40,391 nt of DNA from JADJPL01 sp964607915 (GCA_964607915.1 CAZSMU010000017.1:1-40391), one strand, 5' to 3'; shown: positions 22,802 to 31,260, counted from the first letter of the stretch. Translations and numbers: made by a program. The notes: generated by a model not told the origin, from the letters alone.

Positions 22802-24394
22802 ATGACACTCATGAGTTTCTGGCTGTTTATCATTGTTCTGTATCTCGCTCTTAGCTTGAGTTTATACCCTGTGTTCGCCAAAGCCGGACAGGCACCTTGG
22901 CAAGCCCTGGTGCCCGGCTTGAACTTCGCCATCTGGTGCCGCTTGATCGGACGCAACCCGCTGCACGCACTCTGGCTGCTCTTCCCTATCGTCAACATTT
23001 TCATCTTCGCAGCGATGGCGATTGATCTGGCTCGGTCCTTTGGCCGGCATGGCTTCTGGGAAAGCGTTGCCGCCGTACTTTTCGCCCCCTTTTATTTTCT
23101 CTTCCTGGGGTTGAAAAAATCCTACGAAGGCCCCGTGCTCGAGCGCGAGCGCAGCTTCCGCGAACGGCTACACACAGCGGAAAAGGAAAATAACACCCTG
23201 CTTTTAGCGAAGCTGCGAAAGGAGAACCCGTACAAAAAGGGCCAGTTCCGGGAATGGGTGGAAGCTATTATTTTTGCTGTATTTGCGGCTGCTTTCATCC
23301 GAATGTTCCTCATAGAGGCCTACGTCATCCCGACGCCTTCCATGGAGGGCTCTCTGCTGGTCGGCGATTTCCTCTTCGTCAGCAAGGCCAACTACGGTAT
23401 CCGGATGCCCCAGACGGTGGCCATGATCCCCTTGCTGCACAACCGCATCCCTTTTGTGGACCGGGAGTCCTACCTCAAAAAACCCAGCCTGCGCTACCAG
23501 CGTTTAAAGCCCCTGGAAACGATTGACCGCAACGACCCGGTAGTGTTCAACTATCCAGAGGGCGACAGTGTCTATGTGTTTCCCGGCAGGACCTGGAGCG
23601 TGTACGACTATCGCCGGGGCATCCCCGATCCCATGGTGAACGCGGCTATACAAAGCGGCCAAAAAGCACTCACCAGCCGCCCCATCGATAAAAAGGACCA
23701 CTACATCAAACGCTGTATCGCCTTGCCCGGCGACTCCCTGGAAATCAGAGACCAACAAGTGTACGTCAATGGAAAAAAAGCGGAACAACCCCGCTTTATC
23801 CAACACTACTATACCATCGGTATCGCCAATGGCACTATCAATACGCAGCAGTTCAGCAAGTGGGGTATCTCCGAAGAAGATGTCCGCGACAACTCGGGCA
23901 ACAAGATACTCCTCGTCATGGATGAGGAACAAGCCGCAAAGATCAAGGCGATGGATACCAGTATCATAGTCGAAAAATTCCCCTATTCCGACCTCTACTC
24001 CTCCCCTACTCACCTGTTCCCCCACGACCCCAAACGGTTTGGTTCCTGGAAGCTCGACAACTATGGCCCCCTCTACGTACCTAAAAAAGGACAGAGCGTG
24101 GCCCTGAAAGAGGAAACCATCGCCCTCTATCGGCGTATCATACAAGTATATGAGGGCAACACACTCGTAGAAAAAGACGGCAAATTTTATATCAACGGCA
24201 AAGAGAGTTCCTCCTACACCTTTAAACAGGACTATTTCTGGGTAATGGGCGACAACCGCCACAACTCCGAAGATTCCCGCTATTGGGGCTTTGTACCGGA
24301 AGACCATATCGTGGGCAAGCCCTTGTTTATCTGGTTCTCCTCCCACAACGGCATACGCTGGGACCGCATCTTCACCTCGGCCGATAAACGCTGA
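22802..24394 (+). CDS. lepB: Signal peptidase I
   Basis: Membrane serine protease that removes signal peptides from exported proteins. The 530-residue length is long for the family but usual in Bacteroidota. Residues 1-105 form an added N-terminal membrane region (helices near 5-25, 36-50, 57-75 and 87-104). The S26 domain starts with a helix at about 153-171, followed by PTPSMEGSLL with catalytic Ser180; KKDHYIKRCIALPGD supplies the general base Lys303. Box E is GDNRHNSEDSRYWGFVPEDHIVG. A large insertion separates the Ser and Lys boxes and another (about 320-450) precedes box E. It is convergent with the NUDIX gene, with a very long hairpin between them. Confidence 0.96.
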   Translation: MTLMSFWLFIIVLYLALSLSLYPVFAKAGQAPWQALVPGLNFAIWCRLIGRNPLHALWLLFPIVNIFIFAAMAIDLARSFGRHGFWESVAAVLFAPFYFLFLGLKKSYEGPVLERERSFRERLHTAEKENNTLLLAKLRKENPYKKGQFREWVEAIIFAVFAAAFIRMFLIEAYVIPTPSMEGSLLVGDFLFVSKANYGIRMPQTVAMIPLLHNRIPFVDRESYLKKPSLRYQRLKPLETIDRNDPVVFNYPEGDSVYVFPGRTWSVYDYRRGIPDPMVNAAIQSGQKALTSRPIDKKDHYIKRCIALPGDSLEIRDQQVYVNGKKAEQPRFIQHYYTIGIANGTINTQQFSKWGISEEDVRDNSGNKILLVMDEEQAAKIKAMDTSIIVEKFPYSDLYSSPTHLFPHDPKRFGSWKLDNYGPLYVPKKGQSVALKEETIALYRRIIQVYEGNTLVEKDGKFYINGKESSSYTFKQDYFWVMGDNRHNSEDSRYWGFVPEDHIVGKPLFIWFSSHNGIRWDRIFTSADKR

Positions 24395-24427
24395 TATCCT
24401 CCCGCCAGCAAAGCGAACGATATCCTT

Positions 24428-24486
24428 TTACAGGGCCCCTGACATCTATTCCCGCCCTGCGGGAATGGATGTCAGGGGCCCTGTAA
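24428..24486. terminator. Very long bidirectional hairpin between lepB and NUDIX genes
   Basis: A 59-nt hairpin: outer perfect 19-bp stem (24428-24446 with 24468-24486), one T-G position, then inner 8-bp stem ATTCCCGC / GCGGGAAT and a 3-nt loop CCT. On the plus strand it is followed by a T-rich stretch (CTTGTTTATTTG). It is centred between the two convergent stop codons. Confidence 0.8.
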
Positions 24487-24491
24487 CTTGT

Positions 24492-24926
24492 TTATTTGAT
24501 TTCGGAGTACAAATTCCCGTGCCGGTATTCTTCTAACACTTTCCGCACCGTCTGCGTCAGGTTTTTGGGCAGGGCGTCCAGGTCGAACCATTCCGCTTCC
24601 TTGAACTTGTGCGTCTCCCGGGCCTTCAGTTCGCCCTCCCAGCGATAGGCTTTGAAGTACAGGATCATGCGCTGTTCGCCCTTGCCGTATTTGTGCAGCA
24701 CGTGGACCAGATGCAAGTCTTTCTCCTGCAAGATAATCCCAGCCTCTTCAAAACTTTCCCGGATTAGCGACTGGCGGGCTGATTCTGCCGATTCCACCGT
24801 ACCGCCTACCAGGGTGTAATTGCCCCCGTTTGGCTTCGTCTGTTTCAACAGGAGAATCTGGCCTTTATAATATAGAATGAGGCGCGCTTTGAGCGCAACT
24901 ACCGGTTTTTTTATGCTCTGGCTCAT
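24492..24926 (-). CDS. NUDIX hydrolase
   Basis: A 144-residue NUDIX-fold protein that hydrolyses a nucleoside diphosphate linked to another group. The Nudix box GTVESAESARQSLIRESFEE, then AGI, lies at about residues 42-64 and keeps the REx2EE metal-binding core, although the position usually hydrophobic after RE is Ser. N-terminal strands (ALKARLILYYKGQILLLKQ) complete the fold. Substrate unknown; size fits the small MutT-like or ADP-ribose group. It is convergent with lepB and divergent from the cysteine synthase-like gene, with repeat copy 8 in the divergent spacer. Confidence 0.9.
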   Translation of the reverse strand: MSQSIKKPVVALKARLILYYKGQILLLKQTKPNGGNYTLVGGTVESAESARQSLIRESFEEAGIILQEKDLHLVHVLHKYGKGEQRMILYFKAYRWEGELKARETHKFKEAEWFDLDALPKNLTQTVRKVLEEYRHGNLYSEIK

Positions 24927-25150
24927 CCAACGTCTACATTTTTTCTAATATCTGGTTTTGCTGTGGCTATTTCCAAAGGGCTACACCTGTTTTTTACACC
25001 TTTTTCCCGGCCTGCGTACGACCGACTGATTCGTGTATTTGGGACAGAACCGTTTTATCGACCTTAGCGTTCTGCATAAAAACGACAAAACAACAAAAAA
25101 TGGACGAAATAAACCCATCTTTAGTACTTCTCCACTATGAGTATATCCAT

Positions 25151-25271
25151 AGGCTTGTTGCGCGGGGGATCATCGAGGGGTCCATAAGGCCTTTTTCCTT
25201 CTCTCCGACCCCTCGCAATAAGTCAAAAATGACTCTTTTTTCCCTCCTCGCTGACCCCGCACAACAAATCT
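25151..25271 (+). repeat. Intergenic palindromic repeat, copy 8 (composite)
   Basis: A 121-bp composite. AGGCTTGTTGCGCGGGGG and arm A lead to a first right end (GACCCCTCGCAATAAGTC, ending 25224), directly followed by a second arm B (TGACTCTTTTTTCCC, then TCGCTGACCCC and CAACAAATCT). It looks like an element with a duplicated or transplanted right arm. Confidence 0.8.
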
Positions 25272-25283
25272 CATAAATATTCC

Positions 25284-25291
25284 TAAATTTG
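25284..25291 (+). promoter_or_regulatory. Putative -7 box for the cysteine synthase-like gene
   Basis: TAAATTTG, an exact TAnnTTTG match, 78 bp upstream of the ATG and 12 bp after repeat copy 8. An in-frame GTG at 25289 overlaps it, which supports the downstream ATG as the start. Confidence 0.45.
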
Positions 25292-25369
25292 CGTGTCATC
25301 CAAGAGAGGTCTTCCCATAATTTCGCCCGAGTCCTGTACTGTGCCTTTTCGCTCCAAATCTATTCGATT

Positions 25370-26566
25370 ATGTATCAACAGAATGTTCTCGAAACAATCG
25401 GCAATACCCCTCTGATTCACCTAAGTCGAATCACCGCTGATTTCCCCTGTACCATTTTGGGAAAAGTGGAATCCTTTAATCCCGGCCACAGTGCCAAAGA
25501 CCGGATTGCCCTGCACATGATCAATGAAGCAGAGCGAAAAGGCAAGCTCAAACCGGGCGGTGTCATCGTGGAAGCTACCTCCGGCAACACCGGCTTCAGC
25601 ATCGCTATGGTCAGTGCGCTAAAGGGCTATACCTGTATCCTCACCCTGACTTCGAAGGTATCGGCGGAAAAAATATCCCTGCTTGAATCCATGGGAGCCA
25701 GGGTCGTTATCTGCCCGGCGGAAGTGGAACCCGGAGATCCCCGCTCTTACTACTCCCAAGCAGAAGCCATCGCCCGCGAAACGCCCAATTCTTTCTATCT
25801 GGCACAAAATTTCAACCTGGATAACGCCGGTGCGCATTACCATACCACCGGCCCCGAAATCTGGGATCAAACGGAAGGTAAAATCACCCACTATATCTGC
25901 TGCGCTGGCACCGGCGGCACCCTCTCCGGAACAGCCCGCTACCTCAAGGAGAAAAATCCTGATATTCAGGTCATCGCCGTAGATGCATACGGTTCTGTGT
26001 TGACCCACTATTTCCAGACCGGTGTGTACGACAAAAACCAGATTCGCCCGTACAAGGTAGAAGGACTGGGTAAAAATATCATCCCTGACAACCTAAACAT
26101 TGACGTCATAGATGAGTTCATCCAGGTCAATGATAAGGAAAGTGCCCTGCGCGCCCGCGAACTGGCCAAAATGGAAGGGCTCATGGTCGGCTATTCCAGT
26201 GGCTCCGCCCTGCAGGCCGTTTTCCAACTCAAAGACCGCTTCAAGCCGGGGGATGTCGTCGTAGCCCTTTTCCCCGACCACGGCTCCCGCTACCTGGGCA
26301 AAGTCTTCAACGACGAATGGATGCGCCAGCAGGGCTTCCTCCAAAACGAGCCCGAGACGATACCTGCCCCCCCTGCCAACCCGGCAAATATCCCCCCCGT
26401 ACCCATCCTTCTGCCCGGCGGCGAAACCCCCGGAGAAGCCGCCCCATACCCCTACAGCTATGAGGCTATCAAAAAACGCTACCGGACTTACTACCGCACC
26501 TACCGCATCAAATACAAAAAATACCTCCGTCAGACCAAAGATTCTTTACGGATATTGGGAGAATAG
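25370..26566 (+). CDS. PLP-dependent cysteine synthase / cystathionine beta-synthase family enzyme with unusual C-terminal tail
   Basis: A 398-residue fold-type II PLP enzyme starting MYQQNVLETIGNTPLIHLSR. The PLP lysine is Lys43 in NPGHSAKDRIA, where most relatives have Gly-Gly-Ser; here His replaces the second Gly. SGNTG (71-75) binds the cofactor, and CCAGTGGTLSGTARYLKE is the phosphate-binding loop. The catalytic core ends near residue 325. The last 70 residues are a Pro-rich linker (PAPPANPANIPPVPILLPGG) followed by a Tyr/Arg/Lys-rich helix-like segment (RYRTYYRTYRIKYKKYLR). It lacks CBS regulatory domains. Either O-acetylserine-dependent cysteine synthesis or cystathionine formation is possible. 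A 23-bp perfect hairpin follows the stop. Confidence 0.9.
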   Translation: MYQQNVLETIGNTPLIHLSRITADFPCTILGKVESFNPGHSAKDRIALHMINEAERKGKLKPGGVIVEATSGNTGFSIAMVSALKGYTCILTLTSKVSAEKISLLESMGARVVICPAEVEPGDPRSYYSQAEAIARETPNSFYLAQNFNLDNAGAHYHTTGPEIWDQTEGKITHYICCAGTGGTLSGTARYLKEKNPDIQVIAVDAYGSVLTHYFQTGVYDKNQIRPYKVEGLGKNIIPDNLNIDVIDEFIQVNDKESALRARELAKMEGLMVGYSSGSALQAVFQLKDRFKPGDVVVALFPDHGSRYLGKVFNDEWMRQQGFLQNEPETIPAPPANPANIPPVPILLPGGETPGEAAPYPYSYEAIKKRYRTYYRTYRIKYKKYLRQTKDSLRILGE

Positions 26567-26587
26567 CGCAGCACGGCGTTTATCTCC

Positions 26588-26638
26588 CCAAAAGACGAGG
26601 GGGTGGCGTAAACCATACGCCACCCCCTCGTCTTTTGG
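26588..26638. terminator. Long perfect bidirectional hairpin
   Basis: A 23-bp perfect stem (26588-26610 with 26616-26638) and 5-nt loop AACCA, between the convergent cysteine synthase-like and symporter genes. The outer CCAAAAGACG / CGTCTTTTGG gives A-rich and T-rich flanks usable in both directions. Confidence 0.8.
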
Positions 26639-26668
26639 CCCTACCTCAAGAAGAAGCTCGCCCTACTT

Positions 26669-28420
26669 CTATTTCCCTACCGCTACAGTACGGTCGCCCC
26701 GCACGGTCAGTTGCCATAACGATGCAATGCACATCACCAATACACAACCGATCAGGTTGAGCCACAGATAGGCAATTTTCACCTGAAATACCATGCCAAA
26801 TATATTCAGCGGGATTTCATACTCGTTTAGGATAAAAATTGCCACGACCAGTACTTCGGAAATCAATGCAGCTATGAATGTGGCTCGCCCCCCCACCCGC
26901 TTCAGGAAAAAAGCCGTCAGGAATATCCCTAAGATGACCCCGTAAAACAGAGAGCCGATAATATTGACCGCCTGGATTAAGTTTTCGAATTGTTGCGCCA
27001 GGATGGCAAAGCTCAGTGCGACTGCGCCCCAAAAAATGGTGAACCACTTCGAAGCGTTCAGATAGTGTTTGTCCGAGGCGTTTTTTACCCACACACGCCG
27101 ATACATATCCACCACGGTGGTCGTGGAAAGCGCGTGTAATTCTGAAGAGCTGGAAGACCAGGCTGCTGAAAAAATCATCGCGAGCAGTATCCCGATTACC
27201 CCGACCGGCATATACTGCAGGATATAGGTGATAAAAACATAATCGGTGTCCTTCACATTTGCCTGGGCATCATTGGCTTTGATGAGCTCTCGAATCTCTC
27301 CGCGCAGGCGTTTGTCTTCTGCCTGCAGGGCCAGGGCCTCGTTCCGGGCGGCTTCCGCTGAGGTTTGGTCCCCGCTGCGCCGGGCGTCTACCAAATCGCG
27401 GAGCGCTTCTTTTCGCTGCTCAAATACTGTAGCAAGCTCCCCCTCAAGGACTTTATAGCTGGTTTCCCGAGGGGTACCCGCCAGTTTTTCTACATTCGTC
27501 CGGTTGAAGTGCGCTGGCGACAGGTTAAATTGGTAAAATACAAACACCAACACCCCTACAAACAAGATTACAAACTGCATGGGTATCTTTAACAAACCAT
27601 TGAACATCAGCCCCAAACGGCTTTCGCTGAGCGATTTTCCCGATAAATACCGGGATACCTGCGACTGATCCGTCCCGAAATACGACAAAAACAAGAAAAC
27701 GCCCCCCAACATACCCGACCAGAAATTATAGCGGTTCGATAGGTCAAACTTAAAATCCAGGACGTTCAATTTGCCCATTTCCCCGGCTACCAACAGGCTT
27801 TCCCCCAGGCTGAATTCCGAGGGTAGCTTATACACAATCAAGGCGGAAGCCAGTAACAGCCCCAGGAAAATGACCGCCATCTGCTGGGTTTGGGTCACGC
27901 TTACTGCTTTTGTACCCCCGGAAACCGTATAGATAATCACAAAAATACCCATGAAGAATATCGTGCCGTTCATAGGCCATCCCAGGATCTGGGACAGCAC
28001 GATAGAGGGTGCCAGAATGGTCATCCCCGCGGCCAGCCCGCGCTGTACCAGAAAAAGGAAGGCGGTCAGCAGCCGGGTCGGAAGCCCAAAGCGGGTTTCC
28101 AGATACTCATACGCCGTATAGACTTTCAGCCGATAGTAATTGGGGAGAACGAAAATACTCAGGATGATCATGGCCAGCGGCAGGCCAAAATAAAATTGTA
28201 CAAACGCCATCCCGTCTTCGTATGCCTGCCCCGGCGTGGACAAAAAGGTGATGGCACTGGCCTGCGTAGCCATGATGGAGAGGCCAATGGTCCACCATTT
28301 TAAGTCGCGATCGCCCAGCATATAGCTCTGGGCATCCCGCACATGTCGGGTTTTCCAAATGCCGTAGCTGGCAATCCCCAGCAGGGTGACTAACAGTACG
28401 CACCAATCGAGTAGTTGCAT
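26669..28420 (-). CDS. Sodium:solute symporter with cytoplasmic/loop insertion
   Basis: A 583-residue inner-membrane transporter of the SSS (SLC5-like) family, about 13 membrane helices. Family features include the N-terminal SYMLGDRDLKWWTIGLSIMATQASAITFLSTPGQAYEDG and the GGTKAVSVTQTQQ helix. Between helices, residues about 305-390 form a Lys/Glu/Ala/Arg-rich insertion (VFEQRKEALRDLVDARRSGD onward) that should be a coiled coil. Substrate unknown; sugars, amino acids or N-acyl sugars are possible. Upstream in the same direction lie the 45-aa membrane protein and the PIG-L deacetylase, with repeat copy 9 in between. Confidence 0.93.
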   Translation of the reverse strand: MQLLDWCVLLVTLLGIASYGIWKTRHVRDAQSYMLGDRDLKWWTIGLSIMATQASAITFLSTPGQAYEDGMAFVQFYFGLPLAMIILSIFVLPNYYRLKVYTAYEYLETRFGLPTRLLTAFLFLVQRGLAAGMTILAPSIVLSQILGWPMNGTIFFMGIFVIIYTVSGGTKAVSVTQTQQMAVIFLGLLLASALIVYKLPSEFSLGESLLVAGEMGKLNVLDFKFDLSNRYNFWSGMLGGVFLFLSYFGTDQSQVSRYLSGKSLSESRLGLMFNGLLKIPMQFVILFVGVLVFVFYQFNLSPAHFNRTNVEKLAGTPRETSYKVLEGELATVFEQRKEALRDLVDARRSGDQTSAEAARNEALALQAEDKRLRGEIRELIKANDAQANVKDTDYVFITYILQYMPVGVIGILLAMIFSAAWSSSSSELHALSTTTVVDMYRRVWVKNASDKHYLNASKWFTIFWGAVALSFAILAQQFENLIQAVNIIGSLFYGVILGIFLTAFFLKRVGGRATFIAALISEVLVVAIFILNEYEIPLNIFGMVFQVKIAYLWLNLIGCVLVMCIASLWQLTVRGDRTVAVGK

Positions 28421-28440
28421 CGTGCTAAGATTTATTTAAC

Positions 28441-28583
28441 AGACTTGCTGCGAGGGGTCAGCGAGGAAAAAAGTGTCGTTTTTATCCACACGAAGGCTTT
28501 TTGAGGGAGTACAGCCTTACTATATGACTAAAAAAGGCACAGTGTGGGCAAAAAGGGCCTTTTTGACCCCTCGCAGCAAGTCT
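28441..28583 (-). repeat. Intergenic palindromic repeat, copy 9 (full length)
   Basis: A 143-bp copy with near-perfect ends AGACTTGCTGCGAGGGG and CCCCTCGCAGCAAGTCT. Arm B is left, arm A right. Arm A has lost 13 bp between its two GAGGGG motifs, as expected of slippage. The central palindrome is degenerate (TACAGCCTTACTATA). It lies 20 bp before the symporter start and 21 bp after the 45-aa gene. Confidence 0.9.
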
Positions 28584-28604
28584 AATGGTCAAACGCCCCA
28601 AACC

Positions 28605-28742
28605 TCAGGAATAGGTGCGCATAAATAGGTGGAACAGCAGCATCAGTATCGCCTGGAACACCAAAAGAAAGGCATACACCGATGTCCATGAACGAAAAAC
28701 CGGTGGGCGGTCTTCTTTTTCGGAAAGTGGCTCTTGGTTCAT
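28605..28742 (-). CDS. Small single-pass membrane protein (45 aa)
   Basis: A short gene found by translating the gap between the deacetylase and the symporter. It begins MNQEPLSEKEDRPPVFRSW, has one hydrophobic helix (about 20-40, TSVYAFLLVFQAILMLLFHL) and ends MRTYS. It starts four bases after the PIG-L stop codon, suggesting translational coupling, and precedes the symporter. Size and position suit a small accessory subunit of the transporter, as known for some SSS-type carriers; this is inference. Function not proven. Confidence 0.65.
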   Translation of the reverse strand: MNQEPLSEKEDRPPVFRSWTSVYAFLLVFQAILMLLFHLFMRTYS

Positions 28743-28746
28743 CGCA

Positions 28747-31260
28747 TTAAGGTTTTGGGGTTTTGCCAATCGAAATCAGGTTGGCAAACAGGCGGAAAGC
28801 GCCCGGCACGCCCGAAGGGAATTCCCGGAAAAAGGACAGACCTGTATAGACAAAGTGCCCCTGCCCGTGTTTGGCGACCAGTAAAGCCCCGTTTTTCGCC
28901 GGCTCTCCCGGATCGTTGCAAGAGAGGGGCGCAGCATAGGCCTTATCCCACTGGTCCGGGAAATAGAGCCCACGCTCTTGTACCCAGCCTTCGAAGTCGG
29001 CGGCCGTAATTTTATTGGGATAGTTCAGAACGGGATGTTCGGGCAGCAGAAAGCGCATTTCGGCTTCTTCTACTGTAACGCGGTCGCGGGATATGCGCAA
29101 GGGGAAAGGCCCTATTTCAGAAGCGGGTACCCGTAGTTCAGAGTTGGTGTTGTACTGGACAATCAGGGTGCCTCCATTTTTCACGTACTCCAACAACTGT
29201 GCGTTTTTGAACTGAAGGTCGTCGTTGGTATTATAGGCCCTGACCCCCGTGATGACGGCATCGTATTTGGCCAGGTTCTGGGGGTTCAGGTCGGGGCCCT
29301 CGAGCAGCTCCACTTCATAGCCTATGGCGCGGAGACTGGCGGGGATATCATCGCCTGCACCTGAGACATAGCCTACTTTACTGCCTGCTTTTTTCAAATC
29401 TATACGCACAATACGGCTGTGGGCATCGAGCAGCACGGTTTGTACGGGAATATGGTCGTATTTGATTTCCAAAAGAGAGCGGTGCCAGGTCTTGCCTTCC
29501 AGACGGGCTACGGCGGTCAGGGTGCCATCGCTTTGCCCTGCCGGCGGCGTCACGGTAAAGCGGAAGGGCAGCTCCTCCCCTTTCCGTTTGACCATAAACG
29601 AAACCTCGGCAGGTTGTACGGTCCAGCCGGCGGGGGCTTCTAGTTGCAGCGTGCCCTGGATGCCCGGTTTACCTGCTTTTACCGTCGCCGTTACCTCCTG
29701 TGCTTTGGAATCGGCAAAGAGATACACTTTGCTGTCGAGGCGGGTATATACGGGCGGCGTCACTTCAAAGGGCTGATACACTTCGCCGTCCACCGGATCG
29801 GTATCTTTATAGGCCACGTCGCAGGAATATACGATGGGAATACCGGCTATGGTATAATGGAATTCTGCCTTCAACTGCCGGGGCGTTTCCGGCAATCCGC
29901 GCAGGCTCTGTTCGGGTACGGAATAGAGCCCCAGGGCACTGTGCTCGTTCAACCAGTAGGGATTGCTCATCGGCATATCGGTGGGCAGAGTCGCCCGACG
30001 GCTCCAGTTCACGCGCTTGTTTACTTCGAGCGGCATCGCAAAGGTCGTATCCGAACCCATAGGCGCAAAGCGCACCTTTTCCAGGCGTACGGGGACGCCG
30101 AGGCGCTGGATTACCTCTATGCGCAGGGATACGCTCTCTCCCGGCGTAGCGCTGGGCTCTGCAGCCAGCGCTTCATGGAACAAGCCGAGGCAGGCCTTGA
30201 TGACCTCCTGTATCTCGGCGCGTTTGACCGATTTCCAGTAGCCGTCGGGAAGTTGTTCGATCAGGCGGTAGGCCTGCATGAGCTGGGGCACGCTCGCAGC
30301 CGGGTTTTCCGGTTTGAAGCCCGCTTCTACTGCGGCGAGAATTTTGCCGATGGGCACCCCTCCCGGAACGCGGGACCAGGTCGTATTGATACCTTCAAAA
30401 AGATTTGATTTTTCCTTCGGCATAGTACCTTTGAGCAACTCCAGGTATTCCGGTTCGGAACCGCGCACACCGGCGGAACCAAAGCCCTGGCACTTGTGCA
30501 TGCTGCGGCTTTCAGCGGCTATTTCCGTATTCGACTTGCCCAGTGCGGGGTAATACACGCCTACGTCCACCTGGGCCATATTGGATTTGTCCGATTTTTC
30601 AAACTCTTCGCGGTTCCTGAAGAAAAATGAGGAGATATTGAGAAAAACCCGCGCTGGCTTCCAGGTGCCCGCGAGCGGGATCTGATCGGGATAGGAACCC
30701 GGGTTGCCCGCCAACTCGCAGGCTTCCAACGACAAGATACCGGAGGCGGTATGATGCCCGTGCGTAGTGCCCGGGGTACGGTGGTCGAAGCGGTTGATCA
30801 CGATATCCGGCTGCCATTTGCGGATGGCCCATACGACATCGGAGAGCACTTCCTCTTTGTTCCAGATTTTCATGGTCTCGTCCGGGTGTTTGGAGAAACC
30901 AAAATCATTGGCCCGGCTGAACAACTGCTTCCCGCCGTCCACCCGGCGGGCGGCCAAAAGCTCCTGCGTGCGAATGAGTCCGAGCAACGACTCAATTTCG
31001 GGCCCGATCAGGTTCTGCCCGCCATCGCCGCGGGTCAGGGATAGATACGCGGTATTGGCCTTGGCCTCATTCGCCAGCCAGGAAATGAGGCGCGTATTCT
31101 CATCGTCCGGGTGTGCCGCCACATAAAGCGCAGAACCGAGGAAATTCAACTTTTTTATAGCCTGATGAATTTCCGCAGACGTCATGCGCTTAGGCGCCTG
31201 GGCTTGTATCGAAATAAAAATAAAATTAATTGTAAAAAAAAGAAATATTATTTTTTTCAT
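28747..31260 (-). CDS. PIG-L family deacetylase with C-terminal ThuA/GATase-like domain
   Basis: An 837-residue exported protein. The start at 31260 gives a signal peptide (MKKIIFLFFTINFIFISIQA); the longer upstream frame is rejected. The N-terminal PIG-L/LmbE domain (about 40-280) has the zinc motif AHPDDE at 49-54, LTRGDGGQ and the later THGHHTAS. The middle (about 420-640) resembles beta-sandwich NEW3/alpha-galactosidase-associated domains (LDSKVYLFADSKAQEVTATVKAG; PAGWTVQPAEVSF). The C-terminal 200 residues (KVGYVSGAGDDIPASLRAIGYEVELL, DAVITGVRAYN, YVKNGGTLIVQYN) resemble a ThuA/class I amidotransferase-like fold. Family members remove N-acetyl groups from sugars. It is followed by a 45-aa gene and an SSS symporter; a periplasmic deacetylation-plus-uptake pathway is a reasonable inference. 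Confidence 0.9.
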   Translation of the reverse strand: MKKIIFLFFTINFIFISIQAQAPKRMTSAEIHQAIKKLNFLGSALYVAAHPDDENTRLISWLANEAKANTAYLSLTRGDGGQNLIGPEIESLLGLIRTQELLAARRVDGGKQLFSRANDFGFSKHPDETMKIWNKEEVLSDVVWAIRKWQPDIVINRFDHRTPGTTHGHHTASGILSLEACELAGNPGSYPDQIPLAGTWKPARVFLNISSFFFRNREEFEKSDKSNMAQVDVGVYYPALGKSNTEIAAESRSMHKCQGFGSAGVRGSEPEYLELLKGTMPKEKSNLFEGINTTWSRVPGGVPIGKILAAVEAGFKPENPAASVPQLMQAYRLIEQLPDGYWKSVKRAEIQEVIKACLGLFHEALAAEPSATPGESVSLRIEVIQRLGVPVRLEKVRFAPMGSDTTFAMPLEVNKRVNWSRRATLPTDMPMSNPYWLNEHSALGLYSVPEQSLRGLPETPRQLKAEFHYTIAGIPIVYSCDVAYKDTDPVDGEVYQPFEVTPPVYTRLDSKVYLFADSKAQEVTATVKAGKPGIQGTLQLEAPAGWTVQPAEVSFMVKRKGEELPFRFTVTPPAGQSDGTLTAVARLEGKTWHRSLLEIKYDHIPVQTVLLDAHSRIVRIDLKKAGSKVGYVSGAGDDIPASLRAIGYEVELLEGPDLNPQNLAKYDAVITGVRAYNTNDDLQFKNAQLLEYVKNGGTLIVQYNTNSELRVPASEIGPFPLRISRDRVTVEEAEMRFLLPEHPVLNYPNKITAADFEGWVQERGLYFPDQWDKAYAAPLSCNDPGEPAKNGALLVAKHGQGHFVYTGLSFFREFPSGVPGAFRLFANLISIGKTPKP

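Larger units (their letters stand above)
24927..25369. other. Divergent spacer between NUDIX and cysteine synthase-like genes
   Basis: A 443-bp gap. It holds repeat copy 8 (25151-25271) and a -7 box at 25284-25291. The left 220 bp show nothing I recognise beyond the expected NUDIX promoter region. A 58-codon frame (25100-25276) crosses the repeat and is not considered a gene. Confidence 0.6.

Noticed and set aside
25100..25276. 58-codon rightward frame in the NUDIX/cysteine synthase spacer
   Set aside because: Most of it is repeat copy 8, whose arm A is open by chance; it overlaps the putative promoter zone of the real gene.
5224..28583. Target-site duplications flanking the repeats
   Set aside because: Flanks of copies 1, 2, 3 and 9 show no consistent direct duplication, so insertion by a classical transposase could not be supported from the sequence.
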